The notes under the pieces were generated by a model that saw only the letters and a list, made by a program, of their open reading frames with translations, searched no databases and was not told the origin of the DNA. Both the position numbers and the translations under genes were made by a program. This document shows positions 35,938-48,285 of a DNA stretch of 64,000 nt, piece by piece. Within the stretch, counting starts at the first letter, position 1, and every line of letters begins with the position of its first letter. The stretch is taken from NCBI GenBank assembly GCA_018466975.1, contig CM031562.1, positions 744,001-808,000 on the forward strand. Reading direction: 5' to 3'. The DNA comes from Sparassis latifolia (taxonomy: Eukaryota; Basidiomycota; Agaricomycetes; Polyporales; Sparassidaceae).

Positions 35938-38900
35938 CTAACAGCTTGGGCCCACTCCGCCTCCTCCACCACAACTCGCGACCCCGCCGGATCCTCCTCC
36001 ACCTCCGCCGCCGCCCCCACACCCACTGCCAGACCGTCCTCCACCTCCACATCCTGCCCCACCTGCACTTCCGCCACCTCCGCCTACACTTCCACCACTG
36101 CCGCATCCACAACTGGCAGGAAACCCGGCTCCACATGCGCTTCCTGTCCATGCAGGCCCTCCAATCATAGCACCCGTGGCAAAGCCAACTCCTCCGACAA
36201 CACCGGGACCCGGGAACCCGCCAATCCCAACGCCGCCGGATCGTCCAATGCCTGTGCGGCCACCCTGTCTCCCTGAGCCCCCGCCACCACCCGATCCTCC
36301 AGAGCCGCCGCCTACACACCTCGCATTGGACCACTTGAGGGCGTCAATCGACGCGTCAGCAACCCTACACGCCCCCGCACCCTGCGCGGCACCAAACCAC
36401 ATCAGCACCTGACACCGCCGTTCAAAAAAAAAGCCAGAAGCACGTACCACCGCACACAAGTTGACGTCGGTAGGCGCAGCGCCGGGGAGAGGCCCGAGCG
36501 GGTTCACGACGACGACGCACGAGGCGACGGGACTATAAAACGGCACGGGCACGAGGAACGCCGCGTCGTGCGTGCGCCCCCGCTGGTACACGTCCGCGTC
36601 CATGCGCCCCGCGACCGCCCGCTCAGTGTCGCGCTTCCGCCGCCGCGCGAGCTTATCCATGCGCTGGCGGCGCTGCCACTTCAGGAAGATAGACCTGCCA
36701 GACTCGACGGAGTTGTGCTCGCTTGGGTGAGTCGCGGACAATGCGTCCTCGCGTGCCGGCGGGAGCAGTTCCAAGGAAAGATCCGGGCCGTGCTTGTGGA
36801 AGAGGCCGAGTGAAAGGCGGCTAAGGCGCCGCCCTATCGATTCCCGGAAGGGGGCAGCCGCAGTGCGTGTACGGGAGGTGGAAGCGTTCCTGCACCCTTC
36901 TGTTCAGTTGCGGCGCGGTGAGCATGGAGCAACATACTCACCTGCCACGCGCGCGAAGTCATGTCGAACGACGTGGCGAGATGGTTCTCTTCAACCTTGT
37001 CGTCGCTGCATAACTGAGGTCACTGTCACGCCAAAAGAATGGACACGGTGAACGTACTGGTCGACGTAGCGCTTGACATACTGTATACAGTCGCCCGCAT
37101 ACCGGCTTCCCATGAGCTGATGAGAATGCCACACAAGGTCGATGTCGAGCGTCGGGACAAAGAACGATGATGGCGACGAGCTCATCAAGTCCAGAAACCT
37201 ATATGAACCATCAGCTGTCAGCACCACGTTCACAGCATACCCATGGTTTATAGAGCGCGCACGCATGGTATCGCGCCGTGGCATGCACAAGTACGAGCTC
37301 GTCCTCTTCGTCATCAAAGTACCCCGGCCGTGTCCATCCAAACTCGTGCATCTTGTCAATGAATGCGCCCTGGCGGACCACCTGGGCAACTTCTCATTTC
37401 AGTCGGAGTACAATACTGTCAAGGAGAGCATCAACAATACCGCGCCGACCAGGTCAATCGAAAATGGGAGATCGTCCGTGTAAGCGCTGAATATCCTCGT
37501 GGGCCTATAGACACATCAAAACAATGCCAACAAACGTATCGGAATTTGAACTCACAACCGCGAACCTGCAGGCTCCAGCGCCAAGCCGACAATCCTACGG
37601 GCTCTGGCAAATGAATAGCCCAATTTCTGTAGTATGCCCGTTTCCCATTCGTTGCGCGGCATCTGCGTCGCGATCATGAACATCAGCCTCGTGCAAGAGA
37701 CACGAAGACAGAGCACAACACACGCACAGATTTATCCCACTTCCTGAACCACTCCGTCCGCAGAATCGCGTTCTTCACCACCTCCGCGCGCCTCGTCGCC
37801 TTCGCTCTCGTCTCCGTGTGCAGTGTCCCCCTGCAAACCAGTGTCAGCAGCATCGCACGCGACGAACGCGGGAAGCAGAACTACACACGCCATGTACCCG
37901 CCGTAACTCCAGCCGGGATCGCGCGAGTCGAGGTACGGCTTCGTCAAGTCCCCTACGAACTTGCGCACCGCGAGCGTCGCACGGGTCACCTCGAATCCGC
38001 ACGCACAATAGTATGAGAACTTGTGCTGCGCATATCCGGTGCCGTCTGCGGTCAAGTATGCTGGAGGCACGGATGTGAGTCAAGCGGAGACAACGTGCGA
38101 TGTAGGGGATTGAACTTACGCACTTCGTTGAACGCGCGGCAACTGGGGCACTCGATCGTTTTGTGCGTCATCTGTATCGCTGCCTCGAGAGGATCCCAGG
38201 GCGTGTCAGTCTGCTCCTGCCAGCTGGCGATGCGCTCGGGAGACGCCCGATACTGCTCAGGGTCGCCCATTTCAGCCTGCAGCGCCGCCCAGTCAGACTG
38301 ACCGGTCGGACACGAGTATTAGATTCCACTGACCACTGCGTGAACAAATCTGTCCCCCAGCTTTCTCATCGTCTCCATGATAGGCAACCGAACGCAGTCT
38401 TCAGCGTACCAGCTATGGATCCGTGAGGCTCCTTGCATGATCATAGCGAGATCAAGAAGCATACCCCGGATTGAGCAAGTACGCGTGCCAGACCATGAGC
38501 ACGTCTATTGGCGGAAGGTCCGTTGCAACCCAAGTAAAGAGACTTTCGTGGCGTACGACCGCCGCCCAACGCTGAAAGCTACGAGACTCATCTCAGCGTT
38601 ATGTGCCACATGTAACTCTAAGCGTATCCAAAACGACCTGGCGCACAAGCGCGACAGCCCGAACAAAAAAGTCCGCTCACCGCTCGACCGCCAACCCAAC
38701 AAACCACGCCCACCGTGCCGTAGTCCCCATCCTCAAACCTTGGAGACCCAGCTCGGCCGCATCCTCGATAAGGGTCCGAAGCGACTTAAATGTGCGCAGG
38801 AGCGCGAGGTGGGCGCGGAGGTGGTCCAGCTCCACGCGCGGCGCCTCCAACGTCACACCGCCGATGCGGTACGCAGTTGGCGCGACGCACGTTGGCCGGG

Positions 38901-39129
38901 TGGTGGTCGTGGGCGGTGCATTGGTCGCGGATGGTGCGGGGATCGTGTATGATGCCGTAGTCGTCGGCGGCGTGTCGCGAATGGTGGGTGCATCATCAGT
39001 GGAAAACACGGTGTTCGTGGGAAGTGCGGCGTCGGTAGACGGCGCAACGTTCGTAGACGATGCCGAGTACGTGGGCGGGGGTGCCTCGAAGACAATGCTC
39101 GCGTAGGTCGGCAGGTCCGAGCTCTGCAT
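35938..39129 (-). CDS. GRDP-like (DUF1399) protein, copy C, with long glycine-rich tail
   Basis: Exons resolved: 39129-38681 (MQSSDLPTYAS...FVGLAVER), 38578-38465 (PPIDVLMVWHAYLLNPG), 38412-38334 (WYAEDCVRLPIMETM), 38276-38120 (EQYRASPERIASWQEQTDTPWDP, then CPSC), 38060-37889 (TGYAQHKFSYYCACGFEVTRATL). Later exons give TLHTETRAKATR, FSAYTDDLPFSIDLVGA, VPTLDIDLVWHSHQLMGSRY and YTHCGCPLP. The last intron is 36382-36447, and the tail is about 110 residues of Gly/Ser/Cys. The frame breaks at about 36843-36848, where the other copies read CCCGGGG and this one CCGGG; two bases restore it. N-terminal disorder is Pro/Thr-rich. Function unknown. Confidence 0.78.
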
Positions 39130-39820
39130 ATCTGGTGCTGAACGTTGAACCTTGGAGGTCAGTGACTCCAACGAGCATCAATTTGCTGTCGTACATTATA
39201 ACGGAGCGCTTCTTCAGCGCTGTGCAATTGGTGCGCTGTCAAAAAGCTTGATTGGCAGCATTGACGCCTCTAGATAGCATGATGCGACCCAGCATGACTT
39301 GCTGCGCTCTGCGGTGCTCGTTCACGGCGAAGTCAACGACAATGGGGTGGGTGATAAAGTCACGCTGCCAAATATAACGACGCACCGCAATAGACCACGA
39401 CGCGCTCACGCAAGCGCACACAATAAACAATGATGGCAATGCCCCCATGTTTGACGCGTAGCACATCAATAATAATAAGTATACCAATCTGACTAGTATG
39501 TACCATGTACTCCCAGCGACCCAGCCGCAGGCCAGGCCCCGCGCCAGCCAGGACACGGGCGACGAGGCCTGCCCCATAACACACATATTGCACAGCGAAC
39601 AAGCGTGTATGGTCGCCACCGAGAACATACAACGAGAGAAGAGAAATAAGCGCAGGCGGCCCGCCGCCAGCAGGCAGTGGGGTCGACAGGTTATGCGATG
39701 GCGATGATGATTATGATGATGCAGCATGCGGATGCGGATAACGGATAGCGAGAATGTGTCTATGTGCGTGAGATGGCTTGCGTCGTCGTCGTATCAGTAT
39801 GATGCAGGGAATGGAAGCGT
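39130..39820. other. Intergenic between GRDP-like copy C and the GH16 gene
   Basis: About 690 bp. Contains copy C upstream sequence and GH16 3' flank. A long minus-strand open frame (39239-39727) has no recognisable features and is not called. Confidence 0.5.
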
Positions 39821-41038
39821 CTATTGGTAGACGATGACCGAGTTGATCTTCCACCTTGCGTCTGAAATCAAAAACGGATGTTCATCACCAGGTCCACCCG
39901 AACAGCAAATCGCGAATCCACTTACCAGCAAAGTTAGTCGCATTCGCGACGATAGATGAACAGGACCCCGGGCAGGTCGATGGGTATGACGGACCGGCCC
40001 AATCACCGCAAATCGTGGTATCGAACACAATCGCCTGTTCGAAGAAGCTGCTCGCCATATCACAGCCGGACACCGTGAAGTCAGCAGTGGGCTCGCCCCA
40101 CGAGCTCGGGTCGGGCGTCTCGCTGGTGATGTCTGCGGGGATCGAGTCGCGGGGGAAGTAGAAGAAACTGAACGCGCTCGACGTCCACTGCAGCGCGAAC
40201 ACGCCTCCGCCTGCCTGATTGAACGGAGCGCCGAATGTCTCGGTCGAATCTTGCAAGTATGCGCAACCGGAGTCATGCCCGTTATAGCTCTGGCAATCGT
40301 TGTTGATCACGCTTGCGGTGGCCGTGCTGTTGCTCGTCAGCATACAGGTGTTGTTCGTATGTATCGTGACCTGATTTTGTGTAGCCAGGTTCACACCCTC
40401 TGCACGCCGGTATAAGTGCAACACCTTGAAATACTCGTAATACGAAACGCACCGATAATGTCGACCTCGCCTCCAGCAGGCCATGGTCCTACAGTGCTCA
40501 CCAACCAAAACGCAGGCCAGACACCGCAGCCTGTGGGCATGGCCCCAAAGTCGCCAATGAAAAGGCCGCTGTTGTATGCCTTCGGAGAACTGATACGAAC
40601 ACTGCAATAACGAGGTCAGTGGGCCCCTCGGAAGCCGGAAACCATGAAACGTACGAGTCGCGGTTGCCTCCAGAGGCCACCGAAGAGGTGTCGTCAACAG
40701 CAAGAACGGTCACGTTGTTGCAATCTACATAGGCGAGGCCCGCGCTCTCCGCAGCACTCTGAGAGACATAATTCACGTTGCCTCCAGTCGGGTCGGCCTG
40801 GTCGTAGAATTGCCATTCATTCCTGCATTGCGTTCAGCGCCGTGTTCTGAGAGAGATAACGCGCTAGAACATACAAAAAGTCCTCGCCCACATATTTGTC
40901 CACAAGGGTGTAGTTGGTGGAGGAACGGCGGGAACTGCGGACGGCACCTGAGTGCCGGCGGAAGGAAGCCGCGTCGTGAGCGCCGGCGAGGGCAGCTAGA
41001 GGGAGTGAAAGCAGAGCAGCGGCGGAAGCAGAGCGCAT
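39821..41038 (-). CDS. Secreted GH16 family glucanase-like glycoside hydrolase
   Basis: Exons 41038-40875, 40822-40655, 40601-40453, 40399-39926 and 39861-39821 give 331 residues in frame. An N-terminal signal peptide is evident ([20 protein letters not shown]). The GH16 catalytic motif ExDxxE is EVDIIE at residues about 156-161, with the last Glu codon split by intron 3. It is followed by [20 protein letters not shown] precedes it, as in basidiomycete endo-1,3(4)-beta-glucanase-like GH16 proteins. Cysteines in GCAYLQ, CDMAS, CPGSC suit an extracellular enzyme. It probably acts on beta-glucan of cell walls; exact substrate unknown. No breaks. Confidence 0.93.
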
Positions 41039-44000
41039 CGTTAGGTGAGACGAGCAGTAAAGAAGGAATGTAACGTAGCGAGCGATCCTTAACGAAAGTG
41101 GTGGTCGAGGGGAGAAAGTCTGCAACGACACGCCTTTTACATGAGACAAGCGTTTCGGCGAGATCAAGGCACGTGCCGCATCTTCCGAATCGTCCGTCTC
41201 ATCTCCCTCAATCGCTTCTTCTCTTTGTCCGGAACTTTCCTCCGCCCACGGACTCCGCCGTCTTCTCTGCACCAACGGCCATGCTTTTCCCTTCTCCGAG
41301 GGCGACAGACACATACAAAACACATTGAACGTTTGTGTTTGTCTTCCACCCCGCCGGCGACGACAGCGAGATGCATCACCGTTACCACGGTGTTGTCTCG
41401 CCCATCTCACTGCCCCCGCCAGATTCGACCTCAGCCAAAACGGTCACAGCATATCCTTTGATGACCGTCCGTCCAGTACATATGTACCTCTTTTTTTCCA
41501 TCCACCTCCGACGTAGAATGGCCCGACGTCGTCCGGCCGAGAGCCGACTAGGGTTCAGCCGGTGGGCACTCCTATGAAAACGGGGTACAAACAAATGACA
41601 CTCGTTCTGAGGCCAAGCGCGCGCAAAGGCTTCTGTCTTCCCATCCGCAAGGCACCGAGCGAACACCGGTCAAAAATACCCCGGACAACTCTCCAGTCGT
41701 TTTCTGGTGAACTGTACTCACCCCGTTTTGCGAGCTCGATATCGCGTTTGACCCTCAGGAAATGAAGACTCACCAGATTTCGGTCATATCTGCAATGGAG
41801 GACGATACAATACGACGGATATCGAACACTAGATAAGGCCGAACAGGGGTACTCGGAATTGCGAGCTTGGCTGTCGTAGCATTCTGACCGAATGGACAAG
41901 TTTACCGTAGGCGTACCACAATGCCGGTATTATTGATCGTGTTTTCGGACGCCGTCTTACTTTCGCCGACAACCGGTCATTGTGCTCTCTAGAAGGTCAA
42001 CAATGAACAATAGCATCGTTGTGACTTACGAGGCATAGCGCAACGTACGAACACATTGTATTGTGACCAGTCAGCATATAATACCGTCGAAAGTGACGTC
42101 CAAGAGAGGCTTTGAAACTTTCATCAGTTGTCACAAGTCGTACGGTTTTTGCACGCCTGTCTCTGCAGATACCAACGGTTAGTAGCACCATCTCCAACTG
42201 ACTCGCCCGTTGTCGGTATGTCGATATCGGTTACCCGCGACATTCAGCATTGCAGGCAGACTGGAGTCAGAGAGAGAACTGGTGAGCCTGCGGCTGGGAG
42301 GTGATGATGGAAGGGAGTTTAAAGTTGGGTCGCGATGCGCGGAATGCAGACCCTTTATATATGTCCCCAGCCGAGCTACGTCATTCCTTGACATGCTTCC
42401 CGACACTGACACCGGTCAAGGGTAATGACGTTGTCCACCTGAAGTCGCCTTCCCGATATGGAAGAAGTATTGCCATTCTCGGCATCCTAAGAGGCGATGG
42501 GCTCGGAGTCCGGGAAGTAAAAGACCTGGATATTTTGGCATATCAGAAATACAATATGTACCAAAAAAATGCATACCCTCGCACGTTGCATAAATTGGGC
42601 CTTCTAGATCTCGCAGGCGGATCTGATCTGCTGCCTACGTCTTAGCGCTCGCCGTATTTCAGGCGAGACAGATTCCCAAAGCGTGCCCCGACACAGTGCA
42701 CCTCCTTTTGTTCCTGACAGTGAGAGCAGCCTTGGTGAATAGTACTGATTCGGCTTGCATCAGAGCGCAAGGAATCTAACCTGACGCTCTCGCTAGCCCG
42801 ACTAGATACAAAATCAATAGATCTCCGAGCAGACCGACGTGATAGAGACCTACCGGCAGACAGTAACGGCCTCCATCAGCGGCGTGCGGCGGTGCTGAGG
42901 AGTGACATAGATACCAGCCCAGATGAGACGAGGACTCTGTAAGTCAAGCAAGCCGTCATCCGTTGATGTGACCACCGCCTGTGGTCTCTGTTGTTGTTCT
43001 GTGAGTAGGAATGATGATACGCCTGTAGAATGATTGATGATTACCGAAAAGACTACGCCATTCTCTTGAGAGTCTCTGCCTGAGCATGAACAAAATGGCG
43101 CGGATGTGATCAGGTACGCAGCAACGTCTGATGACGACGAACAAATTGAAGCCCACGATTATGAACAGTACTTCGGCGGTGATTGATGATATATTTGGAC
43201 GTGATCGCGCGCTTTTAGGACGGCGCGAGAGGCAAAGAGCAACCCAAGTAAAGAAGTGAATTTGTCCGACAGCATCTATGCATAGTACATAGTTGCTTGT
43301 TCTTGACGTTCTTCACGTTGTGGGCACACTCGCAAGATTCATCTAGCTGGGCACGCCCCGTACGCCGCCAGACGGTCCACAATTCAGCGTAAGATGAATG
43401 TAGTATCGGATACAAGATGAAGGTGAGTTATTTGGGCAACCATGCGTCGTATCGTTGGAGAAGGGGGAAGAGATAGGCGTCTCATAAAAGATCGAATGTT
43501 CCACCAGCCTATCATAGAACCACTGTGAAGGCCACCCAGCGTTGCAATCAGTGTCGCAGTTGTTGACCCAATTGCCAGTGAAGAAGCCACGGCCGCATGG
43601 GCTCACACGTCCGTTGAGTAACTCGGAGAATGCGAAGACAAATCCCAATAGAAGATAAGAAGCAACCTCCGAGAGCACAGTAGCAAGATTGCCCACCAGA
43701 CTGCTATTGTCGTCGCCGTCGCCGACCGCTTCGTCCCGAGATGAATCCGAAAGCTACGCAGGAGTGGACACGAACAGTCCGGAATCAGCCTCGTGAGTGC
43801 GGAAATGAACTCCCAAGATTAATGAATGCCTCCGCCAGATGTCATGGGACCGAGCATGCGAATGTCGCACCAAGAAGTGCACCATAAACTTCAGTAATCA
43901 AATAAGATCGAATAGAAATGAACGTGTTAAAGGATGCACCGTGGTCACAATGACAAAGCCTGTAATGTCAATGTGACCACATTGCCTCCTCTAATAGGAT

Positions 44001-44238
44001 CATTGACCTCTTTGTCATGATAGGATGACTACGGCACGTTCAGCGTCAGATAATGAAGGCGAAAGTAGAAGCTGTTACCATAATTGGCACCAGACCGATG
44101 CAAGCACACCCATAAAGCACAACCAGCCTCAGTAGACGATAAGAAGATGAAGATTAAGACATACATCTACAAATACAACCACGACAGAATGTCTCGAGAT
44201 ACCACAGTCCACGCGCGACAAGGCGCAGTTTAGCAACA
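41039..44238. other. Long intergenic region, no confident gene
   Basis: About 3.2 kb between the GH16 start and the CRIPT stop. Frames on both strands are short. The best, 43696-43343 on the minus strand, has one hydrophobic stretch (YLLLGFVFAFSELL) and several Cys, but no family match or start context, so it is not called as a gene. No repeats or RNA genes were recognised. Confidence 0.45.
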
Positions 44239-44699
44239 CTATTTGGCCGACATAACGTAGCCCGTCGTGTCCAAGACTTTCTTGCCGCAGATAGCGCACA
44301 CACCTCGTTTATACGCACAACCTGAGCAACACATCAGCTTCACATCTTGCTAAGAAAGGTAAGGGGACTCACCGTGGCAGTACTTCGCCCTGTTCTGCGT
44401 GACCGACGACTTACAGTCCCTGCATTTACCTTGGTATGGCTAGGAATCAAGTTAGTACGTCGCGTAAAAGTACACTAGACCGAACGTACCTGGAACCGGT
44501 TCTTCGAGCTCCCTGGTCGGCTGAGCAACTTGTTCTCCCCGATCTTCCGTGAGCCGTCCTTGATACTCTGCGAGGTCGAGGTGAACGGGTCCGGCGCGGC
44601 CAACTTCGAGGTTTTCTGTAATCGTACAGAGTCAATAAGACGTGGAGGTAACGCCAATTAGGTGATAGCACTCACACCCTCACATTTCTTGCAGACCAT
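44239..44699 (-). CDS. CRIPT: CRIPT family small zinc-ribbon protein
   Basis: Exons 44699-44676, 44615-44490, 44439-44373 and 44321-44239 encode 99 residues, close to the usual length of about 100. The N-terminus MVCKKCEGKTSKLAAPDPF, then DGSRKIGENKLLS, CRDCKSSV, YCHGCAYKRGVCAICGKKVLDT match CRIPT along its whole length, with all CxxC pairs present for zinc. Human CRIPT binds PSD-95 PDZ3 and has also been found in minor-spliceosome preparations. The fungal role is unknown. The 24-nt first exon is short but splices cleanly. Confidence 0.95.
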
Positions 44700-45754
44700 G
44701 GCAGTGGTATGGGATGAAGATGATCAGCGCCTAGTTGCTGAGTAATATGACTACATGGGGTAGGCGACACTTTTGCTGACAAATCTGTCCGCTTATAGCA
44801 GGTGTAGTTGTTCAACTCACTTCTGAATCGGAAAAGGCAGTACCTTGAGAGCCTCCTGGCATAATGTGGCATGGTGGGAACGCGTCGCGAGACGACTGAA
44901 CCTCAGCGTGGAATATAATCGGACATTCAGGCCTAGCAAGTCGAATTCTATGAGAGATCTAGTCATTGCTTTAATTATGCGCCTTAGATTTCGCTCGCGC
45001 TCCAATCTTCAAGTTGGGCTTCGGGAAGGACTAGCGGGAAAGGTTGCGAGCATCGCGACCTCCAGCCACCATTGCAACATGAACCGCTTTACAATCAAAA
45101 CTCGGTGGACACCGGAGCACAAATTGCAAACAAGGAACTTGAGTTACTTCATCGTTGACAAGCACGGAATGTCCGTGTTGTACCCAGCCACAACGGCCGG
45201 GAAACCGAACTCCATTGAACAAATTTAACAAATGGGGAGAGAAAAACACGGAGACAGCTGTGCCTACTATGTAATTTGATGCAGCTTTTTAGTTCCGAGC
45301 AATGGCTGTAGCATTACACAGCTCGCAGACTTCTTTTTAATTTCCTCGCTTTCGTCCGATCCGAAGACTTGCAGATCCAGCGACGCGTTGGGGGCATCCG
45401 AAGAACGCTGAACATCGTCCACAGAAGATGGCCAATGCGAATGGGCAGGACTGCAACGTCTGAAGAAAAATTCGCGAGGAGCGTGACGAGTCCCTTGAGG
45501 AGCAAAGCATACCGTATCCCATGCTCGCTGGTGTAACGGTGACGTAGACGCAGATCTCCTCAAGGCCGTATTCAAGTGCGGGATCGCATACGATCAGACT
45601 GCACGAACGCGGCGTCCAGAATGAAGGGCGTGTTCTCAGCTGTTGCAAGGTCGCCTGACTGACGGGCATTGATGACGCCGCGCATCTCTTTGCCGGTCAA
45701 CCTCATGATGTTTTGAACAGGTCCGCGCATAAGGCCGAAGAATCCTTCCGAACT
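44700..45754. other. Intergenic, no gene recognised
   Basis: About 1 kb holding the CRIPT promoter region and the 3' flank of the FunK1 gene. No protein-like frame was found. Confidence 0.5.
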
Positions 45755-48285
45755 CTACCTCGCCGCTTTCCTCAAACGTTTTTTGGGCCTCGCGTTCGCC
45801 TGTACGCCATGTGCTGTGTCGCCTTCCGTTGGTTCGTGTCGTTGTGGTGCCTTGCGCTTATTAGGGTGAATCCCAGCGCGGTGCGCCACGGCCTTGGGTG
45901 CGGGCTTCGAGTTATCCTTCGAGTTGGCATCTTTGTTGAAATGAACTCTGTCGTCGTTGGGGAGATTCCGCTCTTCAAGGTATTCTGTCCAAAATTCGTA
46001 CCACTCGTCCGGAGTATCCCACTCGTCCGGAGTATCGCGGAAGCACGGATAATGCAGGGTCATCGAGTCCAGTAAGAAATCGCCGAGATCCTGCTCGAAA
46101 TTGGAGGGATCGATGTATGTCCGCCGCAGCTTGTTGTCCAGCTTGCCCTGCCCTGGTTTCATCGTCCGGAATGTCTGGTGAGTGACTGATCCATGGCTTG
46201 GCCCAACCTCCTCGCGGTTGTGGAACATCCCCTGGATTGCTCGCATCGTGTCCTTGCCATCCCTGCCCTCTCCGTGATGGAGCCAGTGAAGGCCACAGTA
46301 TATGACGACGTAAAGTAGAGACTCCATGTCATCCTGAATAGTGTGTCTTGTTTTCTTCTCACCTGCTGCGAGACGTTGCGACATGAAAGGGACAGTGCCC
46401 TGACAGTGTTGACTCAGCGATCGGCATGGGTTGCAATGAAGAGCTTTCAAGGACGCTTACCACAACATGCTTGCTCTCGGCTTGCCCATCTTTATTGATT
46501 GAGGAGGAGAGCTCCCAGTCGATGAGATAACCTTGTCGCTCGCCGTCCGAGTTCTTCACCAGCATGATATTGCCCACACTGATATCTCTATGCAGTGTGC
46601 CCGCCTTCTCCGCTGCGTCCATCATGGCTGTAGTGCGTCGTAAGCCGATAAGGGGTGAAGCAACCACGCGATACACTTACCCTCTAATGCATCGTGGGTC
46701 GCGTGCAGGAGCTCCCTGGTTCCCCACAGTGTGCTTAGCGGAAGGCCTACCGTCTTGAACACAAGACGGTGGTGTACCCGGCGCTGTACGGTGACCTTGC
46801 GGCCGTTATGGCATGCCCATCCTGCTGTTCGGTACTTGTCCGTCAGCGTGAATTGGGCGGCTAGCAGAAGCAAGCAAAGAATGAGTGTCAGGTTCGATAG
46901 CATTTGGTAGATACTCACGGTTTTCCTCTCGCAGCTTACTCGTCTTGCTCCGTGTCATCCTCTCGAACGTACACGCCGCGGCCGGGAGCTGAGCTGGGAC
47001 GTCTCCGTAAGTGAGTACGTCGGGGATGTGTCTCACTTCCTTCCGGTGCAGATCCTCTAGGATCTGGCCTTCGGAGTAATCCATCCACTCACGCCATGTG
47101 TCCTTCAAGAACACGACCTTCCCACCGATCACTCCCCAAAACCCACGCATCCCGCCGCGCTCCATGGCGAAGTAGCTGGCCACCGGCTTGCATATGAGGC
47201 AACGAGCCACGCTGCCGTCGTGCAAGACTACGCTGACAGCGACCACGCGTCCCGGCTCGTAATGTTGCTTGACGGTCTTTCTGAAGGCGGCTTCCATTTC
47301 ATTCATTCTGACCTTCGCCTTTCGGAGTTCCTCGCCATCCAGGTGCTGAATCGGGATGTTCTCGACAAGTTGCTCGTGGGCATAGGCAGTGACCGCATCC
47401 AAGAACGTCCGCTCCTCGTTCCTCGATGCGCGCTCGACCGTCGGGTCATAACCGCGCTCGACGGTGGACGCGTGTGCGAATCTCCACAGGAAGTCGCACA
47501 GTATCTCGGGCTTGACGCGAAGGTCGAAGGCCTCCGATGCGATCACTCCGTTCATATCCCACCGCAGCAGCCGCGCCCACGTACCGCGAAGGGCCACCGA
47601 GAAGTAATGCGTCCGGTGTTGGTTCATGAGTGCACTGGTGGCCCATCGGATGTTTCGTCCCAACGATTGCCGTGACTTCTGACGGTTCGTCTCCTCTGAA
47701 CGTTCGTAGGTCAGGACGAACTGATGTCGCTTGCGGTCCGCGCCGGGTTGGGGATCGCGGAGAAAGTCGCCCTCCTCGTCGGTCTGTACGTCTATGAACA
47801 GCTCACCGGCGTACTCTGGAACCTCTTCGTTGTCGTGGCCCGTGGAAGTCTTCGGCAGACAAACCAGCGCAGGTTTCTCTTCATCTACACTTAGATCAAA
47901 CTTGAACCCTGGGCAACGCTCGGGCATGGTAAGTACTGCATACTATAGGCAAAGCGCATATCAACATCAACCACGGTCTGACACGTGAAAACATACACAC
48001 CAGTTCCGAAGCCACATCGACCTCCTGGAGGCCGTCAAAGGCACTCTCTGCCGTCGGCATTCGTGCAGTGTTCTTCGCGGGGAGGAAGTCAAGGAACTGA
48101 TTCGTGGGCATGGGCCCGACAATATAATCTTCAGCAGCGTCCGCCTGCCACTCGTTGTCGTCGTTCGTTTGTCGTGGAACCTCTGAGTGAGTGGGGGCCA
48201 CGCGGTCTGACCATGCAGTTCTGATTGTTTGCGGACTGGGAGCTCGCGAGCGGCCCGTCTGTCCAAACGTGTGATCTGCAGACAT
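45755..48285 (-). CDS. Fungal-type protein kinase (FunK1)
   Basis: Exons 48285-48001, 47942-46919, 46860-46681, 46627-46461 and 46399-45755 encode 766 residues in frame. The catalytic loop LHRDISVGNIML is at about 508-519, and LIDWELS (533-535 DWE) replaces the usual DFG. GTVPFMSQRL follows at about 553-562, the typical activation-segment motif of FunK1 kinases. The C-terminus is rich in Lys/Arg (RPKKRLRK), suggesting nuclear localisation. FunK1 kinases are expanded in multicellular basidiomycetes. The DWE in place of DFG is usual for this family, so activity need not be lost. No breaks. Confidence 0.94.

Noticed and set aside
39239..39727. Possible membrane protein on the minus strand
   Set aside because: His-rich start, no homology, lies in the 3' flank of the copy C/GH16 spacer; likely chance.
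43343..43696. Cys-containing hydrophobic frame on the minus strand
   Set aside because: No start context, splice partners or family features; left as unassigned.
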